Of a DNA stretch of 64,000 nucleotides, positions 35,807 to 45,200 are shown in pieces. Where the stretch lies: NCBI GenBank assembly GCA_024693045.1, contig JAILLQ010000019.1:92677-156676 (forward strand), given 5' to 3'. Made by a program: the position numbers and the translations under genes. The first letter of the stretch is position 1. Each line of letters starts with the position of its first letter. Source of the stretch: Treponema sp. (GTDB lineage: Bacteria; Spirochaetota; Spirochaetia; Treponematales; Treponemataceae). The notes below the pieces were generated by a model. The model saw only the letters and a list, made by a program, of their open reading frames with translations, was not told where the DNA came from and made no database searches.

Positions 35807-36769
35807 ATGAAAAAAATTATTCCTGCTCTATCTGCTTTACTTGCAATTTCTTTGCTTTCTGGTTGTACAAAAGCAAATAAAAGCAAGGGCTCAGAAGGAA
35901 AAAAATTAAAGATTGGTATTATTCAGCTTGTAGAACACCCTGCTCTGGATAAAAACTTTCAGGGTTTTGTCGATGGTCTTGCTGAAGCTGGTTACAAAGA
36001 CGGTGAAAATATTGTAATCGATTATCAGAATGCACAGGGCGAACAGGCAAACTGTGTAACAATCGCAGAAAAATTAATCAATGACAGAGATGATCTTATT
36101 TTTGCAATTGCAACTCCTGCAGCACAGGCTGTTGCAAATCTTACAAAAGATATTCCAATTATCATATCTTCTGTAACAGATCCAGAGTCTGCAAAACTTG
36201 TAAATAAAAATACAGCACCTGGAGTAAATGTAACAGGAACTTCTGATCTTACTCCATGTGAAGCTCAGATGGATTTGCTTAGAAAACTCGTTCCAAATGC
36301 AAAGACTGTAGGTATGGTTTATTGCTCAAGTGAACAGAATTCTTATTTCCAGGTTGCACTTGCTAAAGCAGCTTGTGATAAACTCGGTTTAAAATATGTT
36401 GACGGAACAGTTTCTAATTCAAACGAAATTCAGCAGGTTGTAACACACCTTTGCGGAAAAGTTGATGTAATTTACACACCAACAGATAATATGATTGCTG
36501 CTGGTATGGCTACAGTTGCTCAGGTTGCAAACGAATTCAAAATTCCAACAATCGTTGGTGAAGAAGGAATGGTTGCTTCTGGTGGACTTGCAACTTATGG
36601 AATCAATTACTATGAACTTGGAAAACAGACTGCAAAAATGGCTGTGCAGATTTTAAAAGGAGAAAAGAAACCTGCAGAAATGCCAATTCAGTATCTTGAA
36701 AAATGTGATTTGAGCATTAATCAGGAAACTGCTGAAATCCTTGGAATTAAAATTCCAGAAAATTTATAA
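35807..36769 (+). CDS. ABC transporter substrate-binding lipoprotein (TrpX-type)
   Basis: Periplasmic-facing binding protein of an importer. The 320-residue product has a lipoprotein signal (ALLAISLLSGC, Cys at 20) and the ABC_sub_bind fold: KIGIIQLVEHPALDKNFQGF, then PIIISSVTDPESAKLV and NVTGTSDLTP. In this family ligands include aromatic amino acids such as tryptophan; the ligand here is not known. The start is the ATG at 35807 after GGAGG. A hairpin terminator separates it from its permease, which would give excess binding protein. Confidence 0.9.
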   Translation: MKKIIPALSALLAISLLSGCTKANKSKGSEGKKLKIGIIQLVEHPALDKNFQGFVDGLAEAGYKDGENIVIDYQNAQGEQANCVTIAEKLINDRDDLIFAIATPAAQAVANLTKDIPIIISSVTDPESAKLVNKNTAPGVNVTGTSDLTPCEAQMDLLRKLVPNAKTVGMVYCSSEQNSYFQVALAKAACDKLGLKYVDGTVSNSNEIQQVVTHLCGKVDVIYTPTDNMIAAGMATVAQVANEFKIPTIVGEEGMVASGGLATYGINYYELGKQTAKMAVQILKGEKKPAEMPIQYLEKCDLSINQETAEILGIKIPENL

Positions 36770-36790
36770 ACATTTCAAAAAAAATAACAC

Positions 36791-36820
36791 AAGCTCCGAT
36801 GCTGCTGTCGGAGCTTTTTA
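36791..36820 (+). terminator. Intra-operon terminator/attenuator
   Basis: AAGCTCCGA and TCGGAGCTT form a perfect 9-bp stem around a TGCTGCTG loop followed by TTTTTATT. It lies between the binding-protein and permease genes, so only part of the transcription would reach the permease. Confidence 0.85.
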
Positions 36821-36832
36821 TTGGAGCTTAAA

Positions 36833-37837
36833 ATGGCAGTCTTATTTGCGATGGAAGGTGCAGTTTCCCAAGGTATTCTATGGGGACTTATGACCTTGGG
36901 AGTTTATCTTACTTTTAGAATTTTGAATGTAGCTGACATGACCGTAGATGGAAGTTTTACGGCTGGAGCTGCAATAGTTGCGATTTTTATAACAAAATAT
37001 TCCCTTAATCCATTACTTATTCTTTTTTTAGCATTTTTGATGGGAACCTTGTGTGGCCTTGTAACAGGGGTGATGAATACCAAATTAAAGATAAATATAC
37101 TTCTTTCGAGTATTCTTACTCAGATTGCTCTTTATTCAATTAATATCAGAATTATGGGTCGGCCTAATATTTCGTTCAACCGAACAAGAACTATAGTTAC
37201 AATGGTTTCTGATATTTTTAAAAATAGTTTAAAAACAACTCACATTTCTCTCATAATCGGGACAGTAGTAATAGTTATTATCGTTGCTCTTTTGTATTGG
37301 TTCTTTGGTACAGAAGTAGGAAGTGCAATTAGAGCAACCGGCAGTAATGAACACATGGTTCGTGCCATGGGTGTAAATACAGATACAATGAAAATTCTAG
37401 GCCTTATGATTTCCAACGGAATGGTTGCTATGAGTGGTGCTCTTGTTTCTCAATGTCAGGGATTTGCAGATGTTGGAATGGGAACCGGAGCTATCGTAAT
37501 AGGCCTTGCAAGCATTATTATAGGTGAAGTAATTTTTGGTGCCCATTTTGGATTCTGGTGGGTACTTCTTTCGGCCGTTTTCGGTTCGATAATTTATAGA
37601 ATAATTATTGCAGTAGTTTTACAGATGGGCTTAAGATCTACAGACTTAAAGCTTTTGACAGCTCTTGTTGTAGCCGCATCTTTGTCTGTTCCAGAAATCA
37701 AGCATTACATAGCAAGAAGAAGACGGGCTATGCCAGGAAGAAAACTTGATACAGAAGAGAATACACGTCATCTTCCTGTAAAAACTCACGCAGATTCAGA
37801 TACAACTTTAATAAACGCAAAGAATGGGGTGAAGTAA
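36833..37837 (+). CDS. ABC transporter permease (TrpX-type system)
   Basis: Inner-membrane channel of the importer. The 334-residue product has about 8-9 membrane helices and belongs to the BPD_transp_2 group (NVADMTVDGSFTAGAA near 36; GSAIRATGSNEHMVRAMGV near 167, the coupling region). The C-terminal 40 residues are charged and cytoplasmic. GGAG lies before the ATG at 36833; the TTG at 36821 overlaps the terminator. The ATPase gene follows after 1 bp. Confidence 0.9.
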   Translation: MAVLFAMEGAVSQGILWGLMTLGVYLTFRILNVADMTVDGSFTAGAAIVAIFITKYSLNPLLILFLAFLMGTLCGLVTGVMNTKLKINILLSSILTQIALYSINIRIMGRPNISFNRTRTIVTMVSDIFKNSLKTTHISLIIGTVVIVIIVALLYWFFGTEVGSAIRATGSNEHMVRAMGVNTDTMKILGLMISNGMVAMSGALVSQCQGFADVGMGTGAIVIGLASIIIGEVIFGAHFGFWWVLLSAVFGSIIYRIIIAVVLQMGLRSTDLKLLTALVVAASLSVPEIKHYIARRRRAMPGRKLDTEENTRHLPVKTHADSDTTLINAKNGVK

Positions 37838-37838
37838 G

Positions 37839-38624
37839 ATGTTAAGGCTCCTAAACGTAACTAAAACTTTTAATCCCGGAACTGTTACAGAAAAGAAAGC
37901 AATTCGTGGAATCGATTTAGAAATTGATGACGGAGATTTTGTTACCGTAATTGGTGGTAATGGTGCTGGTAAATCAACTCTTTTGAATATGATAGCAGGT
38001 GTTCATTTTAGCGATACAGGTTCTATTTTTTTGGACGATATTGATTTAACCTGCCGCCCAGAATACCAGAGGGCTAAATATCTTGGCAGAGTTTTTCAAG
38101 ACCCAATGATGGGAACCGCTGCCAGTATGAGTATAGAAGAAAATCTTGCTATGGCTATGCGCCGTGGAAAACACAGAGGCCTTTCCTGGTATGTAAAAGC
38201 TGAAGAAAAGAAAATTTATCAGGAGAAATTAGCTCTTTTGGATTTAGGTCTTGAAAAGCGCATGAATGCAAAAGTCGGGCTCCTTTCTGGCGGTCAGAGA
38301 CAGGCTCTTACTCTTTTGATGTCAACCTTGCAGAAACCAAAACTTCTTCTTCTTGATGAACATACAGCTGCACTTGATCCAAAAACAGCAAAAAAGGTTT
38401 TGGATTTAACAGAAGACTTTATCAGTCGTGATAATCTTACAGCATTTATGGTTACCCATAATATGAAAGACGCTATTCATTACGGTAATCGCCTGATTAT
38501 GATGATGGACGGTAAGGTTGTATATGACGTGCGCGGTGAAGAAAAGAAAAACCTTAAGGTTGAAGATTTGCTTGCAAAATTCAGTATGGCAGGGCAAGTA
38601 AACGACAAAATGGTTTTAAGTTAA
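37839..38624 (+). CDS. ABC transporter ATP-binding protein (TrpX-type system)
   Basis: A 261-residue cytoplasmic ATPase with Walker A IGGNGAGKSTLLN, Q-loop VFQDPMMG, signature LLSGGQRQALTL, Walker B LLLLDEHTAALDP and switch MVTHNMKDAI. The LDEHTAALDP wording is usual for ATPases paired with TrpX-like binding proteins. It starts 1 bp after the permease stop and is the last gene of the operon before a bidirectional terminator. Confidence 0.93.
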   Translation: MLRLLNVTKTFNPGTVTEKKAIRGIDLEIDDGDFVTVIGGNGAGKSTLLNMIAGVHFSDTGSIFLDDIDLTCRPEYQRAKYLGRVFQDPMMGTAASMSIEENLAMAMRRGKHRGLSWYVKAEEKKIYQEKLALLDLGLEKRMNAKVGLLSGGQRQALTLLMSTLQKPKLLLLDEHTAALDPKTAKKVLDLTEDFISRDNLTAFMVTHNMKDAIHYGNRLIMMMDGKVVYDVRGEEKKNLKVEDLLAKFSMAGQVNDKMVLS

Positions 38625-38642
38625 TATCTGCTTTTTTATAGT

Positions 38643-38674
38643 ATCCCGTTTCATTAGGAACGGGATTTTTATTT
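38643..38674. terminator. Bidirectional terminator
   Basis: ATCCCGTT and AACGGGAT form an 8-bp stem with a short loop and a T-rich tail on the plus strand. It closes the ABC operon and touches the stop of the convergent phosphatase gene. Confidence 0.85.
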
Positions 38675-40939
38675 TAACTCTTCAAGCTCTTCGATTTCTT
38701 CAGTCTCATTATAATCATAGTTATCTGAATCTGATGAGTAATCCTCATATTCTTCCTCATCCTCTTCTTCATAGTTCTGCTCAATTTTAAGACTAGAATC
38801 AGTTCTCTTTAAAATAATGATTGTAATGTCATCTTCAAGAGGTTTGCCGTCTGTGAATTGTGCGAGTTCCCAGGTAAGTATATTTAGAATTTCATTAGGA
38901 GATTTTTCACTGTTTGCGGCAATAATGTTTTTAACACGTTTAAGGCCAAATTGTTCAGATTCTTTGTTTGAAGATTCTGTAATACCATCAGTATAGAATA
39001 CAAGAATGTCACCAACTTGAATTTTGAACTTTGTTTCCGGATAGGAAACGTCCATTCCCCTCATTCCTATGGCTCCGTAGTGTATTTGTCCTTCTTCTTT
39101 TGTGATTTCCTTTACTAGAGCATCCTTTTTAGAAAAAAGTAGCGGGTAAGGATGACCTGCATTTCCCATTTCGACAGAACAGCTATCATCTTTTTCAAAA
39201 TCTCCAAAGCGGCATAAAATTCCAGTCAGGTAGTTATCAATGTTTCCTTTTTCGCGGATAATCTGGTTATTGATTTTGTAGAGCATTTTTTCTACAGATT
39301 CTGACTTTCTATATCCTTTTTGGAAGGTATGAGAAATAATGTTTTTAGAAAGCATAGTAATAAGGCTTGCTGAAATACCGTGTCCAGATACATCGAAGAG
39401 AGAAAGTCCGTTCAGATATTCGTTGAAGTTGTAATAGTCGTAAAGGTCGCCAGAAACTTTTGCAAGTGGTTCGTAAAGAATTGCAATCTGCCAGCCTTTA
39501 AAAATCTTATTTGGTTGAGGGAAGAATTTTCTCTGGATAACAGACGCCATTTCCAAATCCATATCAGAACGGAATTTTTCTTTTTCCAGTCTTTCGTTTA
39601 GAACAGAAAGTTCATAGTTTGCGTCTTCAAGTTCATGAGTTCTTTTTCTTACTTCTTCATCAAGGTTTTCGTTAAGAATTTTTAATTCCTTAGCCTGAGA
39701 AATATTACTTCTGAATAGTTTGAGTGTTCTTCTAGCCATTATGAAGATGAAGATTATGATTGTTCCCTGCCACAGGATAAGGGTAAAGAATGGGAATACA
39801 ACTGTAGGGTACATTCTTCTGATAACAATATCGATTACAATTCCTAAGAGTACAGGAATAAAACATTCAATTGTGACAATAGAATTGTGAATATTATATT
39901 TTTTTATGAGTGAAATAATCCAGAAAGCTAAACCAAATGATATATGAATAAAAATCATAATAATCATCATTATGGAAATGTTCATAAGTGCATCGTAGTT
40001 TTTAGTTGCGAGAATGATTATTTCAGAGGTTACGAATAAAAGCAGTCTTATGCCTTTTATCTGTTTTGGCTGAGGAAATTCAAGGAATTCTGCAATAAAG
40101 AATGAAAGCAGATAGAAGTTTGCCTCAAGACCCATACAAAGTGTAATTTTCATAAAAGTAAAATATTGAATATGTATGTATTTTTGCCAAGGAACTATAT
40201 CTGCACTGAATGGAAGAAGAAATACAAAAGTTGAAAGATTTATTAAGGCAAAAAATCTATAGGCAGGGTTATTTCCAAATCCAATTGCCATAAACATGAA
40301 GAATATTACTGAAATTAAAAGTCCGCCCTGGAAAATTGCGTAAATATAACAGTTAAAGAAAGATGTTGTCCCTGCTGAACTAACTGCGTCTTTTGTCTCA
40401 CCTATAAAAGTATTTTGTGAAATACCACTCTGCCCGTGACTCCAGACTTTTATTAAAAGAACATTATTCCCTTCTTGATTTAAAAGACCTTCTGGCAATG
40501 CGTGGTAGTGGGCAGAATAAAGGGCTGAACGCTCATGAGGAGGGAAAGAGCCTTTTTCTCCTATAAAGTTTCCGTTTAGATAGGTTTTTTCTGCCATACG
40601 AAGATAGGGTATGTTTAAGCCAAGGGAGCGGTTTTTCAAATTTTCTGGTATTTCAAAATCAATCCTAATCCATAAATAATGACCTTTAAGCCCCTTTTGT
40701 CCGTCATCTTTAAAAAGATTCTGTATGTTTTTCGTGGACATATCTCTTAAAGGTTTGAATTGATCTTTCTGGTTTATAACATCTTGACAAGTAGAAGCTT
40801 CATCAGTTTCACACCAAGTAAAATAAGGAGCTAGATACAATCTAGGACCATCTACCTTTGTATCTTTGCAGGATGCAAAGCAGAAAAAGAGAATGCTTGT
40901 GAGAAATAATAACTTAAAAAAAGTTTGACCTTTTTTCAT
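38669..40939 (-). CDS. 7TM receptor with SpoIIE/RsbU-type phosphatase
   Basis: A membrane receptor that would dephosphorylate an anti-sigma antagonist or similar protein. About 756 residues: a lipoprotein-like signal (FFCFASC), a 7TMR-DISM-like extracellular domain (to about 190), seven membrane helices (about 200-415), a coiled coil (420-475) and a PP2C-type phosphatase with SGDLYDYY, FDVSGHGISASL and VFYTDGITESSN. The last 40 residues are strongly acidic. Start at 40939; a TATAAT box lies about 18 nt upstream. No partner kinase or STAS gene is adjacent. Confidence 0.88.
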   Translation of the reverse strand: MKKGQTFFKLLFLTSILFFCFASCKDTKVDGPRLYLAPYFTWCETDEASTCQDVINQKDQFKPLRDMSTKNIQNLFKDDGQKGLKGHYLWIRIDFEIPENLKNRSLGLNIPYLRMAEKTYLNGNFIGEKGSFPPHERSALYSAHYHALPEGLLNQEGNNVLLIKVWSHGQSGISQNTFIGETKDAVSSAGTTSFFNCYIYAIFQGGLLISVIFFMFMAIGFGNNPAYRFFALINLSTFVFLLPFSADIVPWQKYIHIQYFTFMKITLCMGLEANFYLLSFFIAEFLEFPQPKQIKGIRLLLFVTSEIIILATKNYDALMNISIMMIIMIFIHISFGLAFWIISLIKKYNIHNSIVTIECFIPVLLGIVIDIVIRRMYPTVVFPFFTLILWQGTIIIFIFIMARRTLKLFRSNISQAKELKILNENLDEEVRKRTHELEDANYELSVLNERLEKEKFRSDMDLEMASVIQRKFFPQPNKIFKGWQIAILYEPLAKVSGDLYDYYNFNEYLNGLSLFDVSGHGISASLITMLSKNIISHTFQKGYRKSESVEKMLYKINNQIIREKGNIDNYLTGILCRFGDFEKDDSCSVEMGNAGHPYPLLFSKKDALVKEITKEEGQIHYGAIGMRGMDVSYPETKFKIQVGDILVFYTDGITESSNKESEQFGLKRVKNIIAANSEKSPNEILNILTWELAQFTDGKPLEDDITIIILKRTDSSLKIEQNYEEEDEEEYEDYSSDSDNYDYNETEEIEELEELK

Positions 40940-41025
40940 AAAAGTATAAACCATAGAATTATAACACATTATCGGCAGAATAGTTGCTTTTTTTTATGAC
41001 AAAGTATTCTATTTTTTTTCTTACA

Positions 41026-41042
41026 TATAGGAAAAACCTATA
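41026..41042. promoter_or_regulatory. Inverted repeat upstream of metQ
   Basis: TATAGG-AAAAA-CCTATA is a perfect 6-bp inverted repeat, 84 bp before metQ in the region divergent from the phosphatase gene. It could be a repressor site. No SAM-riboswitch core was found there. Confidence 0.35.
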
Positions 41043-41126
41043 ACCCAGCATAAAAAACTAGTATTAGTAAAAAAAAATAAAAAAGAGTATGTTATTTTCA
41101 ATAAAATTCATAGAGAGGTATTAAGT

Positions 41127-41990
41127 ATGAAAAAAAATGTAAAAACTTTGGTTACTCTTATAGCTGTTCTTGCATCCGCACTGCTTTTTGGTTGCAAGGG
41201 AAAAAATGCAAAGGCTCTGACAATCGCTATTCCAAATGATACAACAAATGAAGCAAGAGCATTACTTTTGCTTCAGGATAACGGTTACATCACCTTAAAA
41301 GAAGGCGTTGGAATTACTGCAACTCCACTTGATATAGTTGAAAATCCAAATGGCTTTAAGTTTAATGAAGTTGAAGCCGCTCAGCTTCCAAATGTTCTTC
41401 CTGATGTTGATTATGCATTGATTAATTCAAATTATGCTCTTGGAGCAGGACTTAATCCATATAATGACGGACTTTTGATTGAAGGTTCTACTTCTGCATA
41501 TGTAAACATTATTGCTGTAAAAAAAGGTAATGAAAATAAAGAAGAAGTAAAGGCTCTTGTAGCAGCAGTAAAAAGCCAGGAAGTTAAGGATTTTATCACA
41601 AATAAATACCAGGGCTCTGTAGTTCCTGTAGTTGAAGATGTAACAGACGGCTACGACTCTTCAGTTGATTATGATTCTATCAAGGGTAAAAAGATTTCTA
41701 TTGCAGCTTCTCCAAACCCACATGCAGAGATTCTTGCAATTGCAAAAAAAATCCTTGCTGCAAAAGGTGTTGAACTTAAAATAGTAGAATTTAATGATTA
41801 TGTTCAGCCAAACAAGGTTGTTGATAGCGGAGAAATCGATGCAAACTTCTTCCAGCATGAACCATACCTTATCGACTTTAATAAAGAAAATGGTACAGAT
41901 GTTGTAAGTATTGTTGGTGTTCATGTAGAACCTCTTGCACTATACGCTGGAAAAACAAAGAATCTTGATAGTTTAAGAAAAGTTAAATAG
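41127..41990 (+). CDS. metQ: MetQ-family substrate-binding lipoprotein
   Basis: Binds methionine (L or D forms in the family) for the MetNI importer. The 287-residue product has a lipoprotein signal ending LLFGC (Cys at 23). Family features include AIPNDTTNEARALLLLQ, YALINSNYALGAGL and KISIAASPNPHAEIL. GAGAGG precedes the ATG. metN follows 9 bp after the stop and metI overlaps metN, so metQ-metN-metI is one operon. Related NlpA proteins can carry other ligands, so methionine is likely but not certain. Confidence 0.9.
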   Translation: MKKNVKTLVTLIAVLASALLFGCKGKNAKALTIAIPNDTTNEARALLLLQDNGYITLKEGVGITATPLDIVENPNGFKFNEVEAAQLPNVLPDVDYALINSNYALGAGLNPYNDGLLIEGSTSAYVNIIAVKKGNENKEEVKALVAAVKSQEVKDFITNKYQGSVVPVVEDVTDGYDSSVDYDSIKGKKISIAASPNPHAEILAIAKKILAAKGVELKIVEFNDYVQPNKVVDSGEIDANFFQHEPYLIDFNKENGTDVVSIVGVHVEPLALYAGKTKNLDSLRKVK

Positions 41991-41999
41991 ACTTTTGTT

Positions 42000-43004
42000 A
42001 TGATAGAAATAAAGAATCTTTCAAAAACTTTTTATACAAAAGGGGGAAGCGTTAATTCTTTAAAAAACGTTTCCCTTCAAATCGACGACGGGGATATCTT
42101 TGGTATCATAGGAATGTCTGGTGCCGGAAAAAGTACCCTGGTTCGTTCGATAAATATGCTGGAAAAGCCTAGCAGCGGAACTGTTGAAATTGATGGAACA
42201 GATCTTTCAAAACTGAGTGCAAAAGAACTTCGTGCTTTCAGAAGAAAAATCACTATGATTTTCCAGAGTTTTAACCTTTTAAGTCAGAGGAATTGTCTTA
42301 GCAATGTCTGCTTTCCTCTTGAACTTGAAGGCGTAAAAAAGTCTGCTGCAGAAAAAAAAGCTTTAGAACTTCTGGAACTTGTTGGATTAAGAGATAAGGC
42401 TTATGCCTATCCATCTCAGCTTTCCGGCGGGCAGCAGCAGAGAGTTGCTATAGCCAGAGCCCTTGCTTCAAATCCAAGAGTTTTACTCTGTGATGAAGCT
42501 ACCAGTGCTCTAGATCCTCTAACCACTAATTCAATCCTTGAACTAATTCAGGAAATAAACAGAAAACTCAAGATTATAGTCGTAATTATTACACATCAGA
42601 TGTCGGTTGTAGAAAAGATTTGTAATAAGGTTGCGATTCTTGAAAGAGGTTCTGTTGTTGAATGTGGAGATGTTCAGGAAATTTTTACAAATCCAAAGTC
42701 ACTTGCGGCAAAAAAACTTGTATTTCCAGCTGATAGTCAGCAGGAAAGTGATTTGTCTGCATACAAAAAGAATGAAAATACAGTGAGAGTTGTATTTAAT
42801 GGAGCTCAGGCTGCAAATATTCCTCTTGTTTCTCGCTTAGCTTCAGAAAAAGGAATTTTTTCGAATATTGCATTTGCTCAGACAAAATCTGTTGGAGACA
42901 AAGCTTTTGGTTCTATGTTTTTGAGTTATGCTTCACAGGAAGATATGGCAAAAGCTATGGAATTCTTTAGTAAATATCCTGATATATTCGTGGAGGTTCT
43001 CTAA
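42000..43004 (+). CDS. metN: Methionine ABC transporter ATPase MetN
   Basis: Cytoplasmic ATPase of the MetNI importer. The 334-residue product has Walker A GMSGAGKSTLVR, signature LSGGQQQRVAIARAL, Walker B VLLCDEATSALDP and switch VIITHQM. After about residue 250 it carries the ACT-like NIL domain (VRVVFNGAQAANIPLVSRLA), which senses cytoplasmic methionine and inhibits transport in the family. The last base is shared with the first of metI. Confidence 0.95.
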   Translation: MIEIKNLSKTFYTKGGSVNSLKNVSLQIDDGDIFGIIGMSGAGKSTLVRSINMLEKPSSGTVEIDGTDLSKLSAKELRAFRRKITMIFQSFNLLSQRNCLSNVCFPLELEGVKKSAAEKKALELLELVGLRDKAYAYPSQLSGGQQQRVAIARALASNPRVLLCDEATSALDPLTTNSILELIQEINRKLKIIVVIITHQMSVVEKICNKVAILERGSVVECGDVQEIFTNPKSLAAKKLVFPADSQQESDLSAYKKNENTVRVVFNGAQAANIPLVSRLASEKGIFSNIAFAQTKSVGDKAFGSMFLSYASQEDMAKAMEFFSKYPDIFVEVL

Positions 43005-43708
43005 TGTTTGAAAATCTTTTTTCGGCTGAAAAAGCCCTTGAAGCTCTTGAAATAATAAAAAGTCAGTTTTTACTTGCTACCTGGGAAACTGTTTACGTAA
43101 CAATTCTTGCAACTCTTTTCGCTTCTATCATTGGAGTTCCATTAGGAGTCCTTCTTGTAACAGGCGAGGAGGGCGGAATTAAACCTATCCCTAAGTTTTT
43201 ACTTAAGACCTTAAATCTTATAATAAACTTGCTTCGTTCTATTCCTTTTTTAATTCTCATGATTCTTGTTTTTCCTTTGACACGCCTTATCACTGGAAGT
43301 GTTGTAGGAACTATTCCTTCAATTGTGCCTCTGGTGATAGCAGCTTTTCCTTTTGTTGCAAGACTTACAGAATCCAGCATAAGAGAAGTTAATCCGAATA
43401 CAATTGAAATGGCTCAGAGCCTGGGAGCTTCTCCTTTTCAGATTGTTGTAAAAGTTATGATTCCAGAGTCAGTGCCTTCTTTGCTTTCAAATTTAACGAT
43501 TGCAACTACAACGATTTTAGGTTATACAGCCATGAGTGGAATTATTGGAGGTGGTGGATTAGGTAAAATTGCTATCAATTACGGATATTACCGCTACAAA
43601 ACTCTGATTATGATACTTGCTGTTCTTCTTTTAGTGCTCCTGGTTCAGCTTTTGCAGTCTTTGGGAAGCTATTACGCTGTTAAATTGAACAGAAAACTGA
43701 AAAAATAA
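43004..43708 (+). CDS. metI: Methionine ABC transporter permease MetI
   Basis: Inner-membrane channel of the importer. The 234-residue length is normal, with about five membrane helices and the coupling segment NPNTIEMAQSLGASPFQIVVKV near 130-150 that touches MetN. GGAGG lies inside the end of metN. The diguanylate cyclase gene follows after 46 bp and seems to have its own promoter. Confidence 0.95.
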   Translation: MFENLFSAEKALEALEIIKSQFLLATWETVYVTILATLFASIIGVPLGVLLVTGEEGGIKPIPKFLLKTLNLIINLLRSIPFLILMILVFPLTRLITGSVVGTIPSIVPLVIAAFPFVARLTESSIREVNPNTIEMAQSLGASPFQIVVKVMIPESVPSLLSNLTIATTTILGYTAMSGIIGGGGLGKIAINYGYYRYKTLIMILAVLLLVLLVQLLQSLGSYYAVKLNRKLKK

Positions 43709-43754
43709 AAAACTTGCGACTGTAGAAAGGTATGTTAAAATATACATAACTGTC

Positions 43755-45200
43755 ATGAAAATTAAACATATTCTTTTTACAGTTCCTGTTATTATTTTAC
43801 TCGTACTACTGCTTTTAGAATATTTTGTGCAACATGAAGGTAATAAAAGAAACGCTTTTCGCACTGATGAAATCTTAATTAATCAGGTTGAAGATATTAT
43901 TCTTTCAAACCGCAAAAAAGAGCAGATTCTTAAAGATTCATTAAAAGATGACTATATTGGTAGAGCTCGTGCTATTTCTTACATACTCACTAAAAATCCC
44001 GAAATTGAAAAAGATATTGGAGAGTTAAAAAGAATTTCGAATCTTCTTCAAGTAGATGAAATTCATCTTTTTGATTCAAAAGGTAGGCTTTATGGCGGTA
44101 CTGTACCTGCCTATTATGGTTTCACTTTTGATTCCGGCGAGCAGATGGAATATTTTAAGCCAATCTTAAAAGCGCCTTCACTTGTAATGTGTCAGGATCT
44201 TCTTCCTAATACAGCGGAAAACAAACAGATGATGTATGCCATTTGCTGGAACGAAAAAAAAGATAAACTGGTTCAGGTTGGAATCGAACCATACCGCCTG
44301 CTTTCGGAACTTAATTCAAATGAAATAAAAGAAGTTGTAAGAAACGCAGTTTTAGTAAAAGGTGTTGAACTTCTTATTGCTGATGTGGAAACAGGAAAGA
44401 TTTTAGGTTCTTCCATTGAAGATAAAATAGGCCTTTCCGTAAAGGATATAGGACTTGAACTTAATACCTTTGATTTGAACAGAATATGCAGATTTAAAAA
44501 TGAAGTTGATGGAAAAACTTATTACAGTATAATCCGGCGCTTCGATACCTTTGCAATTCTGCTAATGCATTGCAGTAGCTGTGCTGATGAAGATATGCCT
44601 TTATTAATGATAACGACTTTTTCTTACCTTCTTATAGCGATTATTGTAATAATTTTTATAACGCAGAAACTTTCTATTATTATTTTGAAAGAACAGGAAA
44701 ATGCAAAGTCAGATCCTCTGACAAGTCTTTTAAATCGTCGTGCTTATGAAAGTGTTATAAAGGAGCTTGAAAGTTCAAAAACAAATGAAAGTTATCCCTC
44801 TGATTTGGTTTATATTTCGATGGATTTAAATGGCTTAAAAGCAGTAAATGATACTTATGGTCACAGTGAAGGAGATGAGTTGATTATAGCCGCTGCAAAA
44901 GCAATGAAAACTGCTTTTGGAAATTTCGGATCTATTTTCAGAATTGGGGGAGATGAATTTGTTGCCCTTATCAAACTGGAAGATGCCTGCCTGGAACTTG
45001 TTAAAAAGCATTTTTATACATACTTAGAAAAGTGGAAAGGTAAAAACGGTGAAAGACTTTCTCTTTCTTGTGGCTTTGTAAAAATAAAGGATTTTCCAGA
45101 ACTTTCAATTCTTGAAATAAGTAGAATTGCTGATAAGTATATGTATGAAGAAAAGTCTAAATATTATGCAAAAAGTGGGAATGATAGGCGAAGGCGCTAG
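43755..45200 (+). CDS. Membrane diguanylate cyclase (GGDEF)
   Basis: Makes the second messenger cyclic di-GMP. The 481-residue product has membrane helices near 7-25 and about 278-302, with a periplasmic sensor region of about 250 residues between. The C-terminal GGDEF domain (from DPLTSLLNRRAYE) has an intact GGDEF at 398-402. No RxxD inhibitory site is seen upstream of it, so product inhibition may be absent. No Shine-Dalgarno sequence; TAAAAT and a TTGCGA lie just upstream, leaving a very short leader. Its end overlaps queH by 4 bp. Confidence 0.92.
   Translation: MKIKHILFTVPVIILLVLLLLEYFVQHEGNKRNAFRTDEILINQVEDIILSNRKKEQILKDSLKDDYIGRARAISYILTKNPEIEKDIGELKRISNLLQVDEIHLFDSKGRLYGGTVPAYYGFTFDSGEQMEYFKPILKAPSLVMCQDLLPNTAENKQMMYAICWNEKKDKLVQVGIEPYRLLSELNSNEIKEVVRNAVLVKGVELLIADVETGKILGSSIEDKIGLSVKDIGLELNTFDLNRICRFKNEVDGKTYYSIIRRFDTFAILLMHCSSCADEDMPLLMITTFSYLLIAIIVIIFITQKLSIIILKEQENAKSDPLTSLLNRRAYESVIKELESSKTNESYPSDLVYISMDLNGLKAVNDTYGHSEGDELIIAAAKAMKTAFGNFGSIFRIGGDEFVALIKLEDACLELVKKHFYTYLEKWKGKNGERLSLSCGFVKIKDFPELSILEISRIADKYMYEEKSKYYAKSGNDRRRR

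Noticed and set aside
40970..41126. Possible SAM riboswitch before metQ
   Set aside because: The region is A/T-rich with one short inverted repeat; the SAM-I core is absent.
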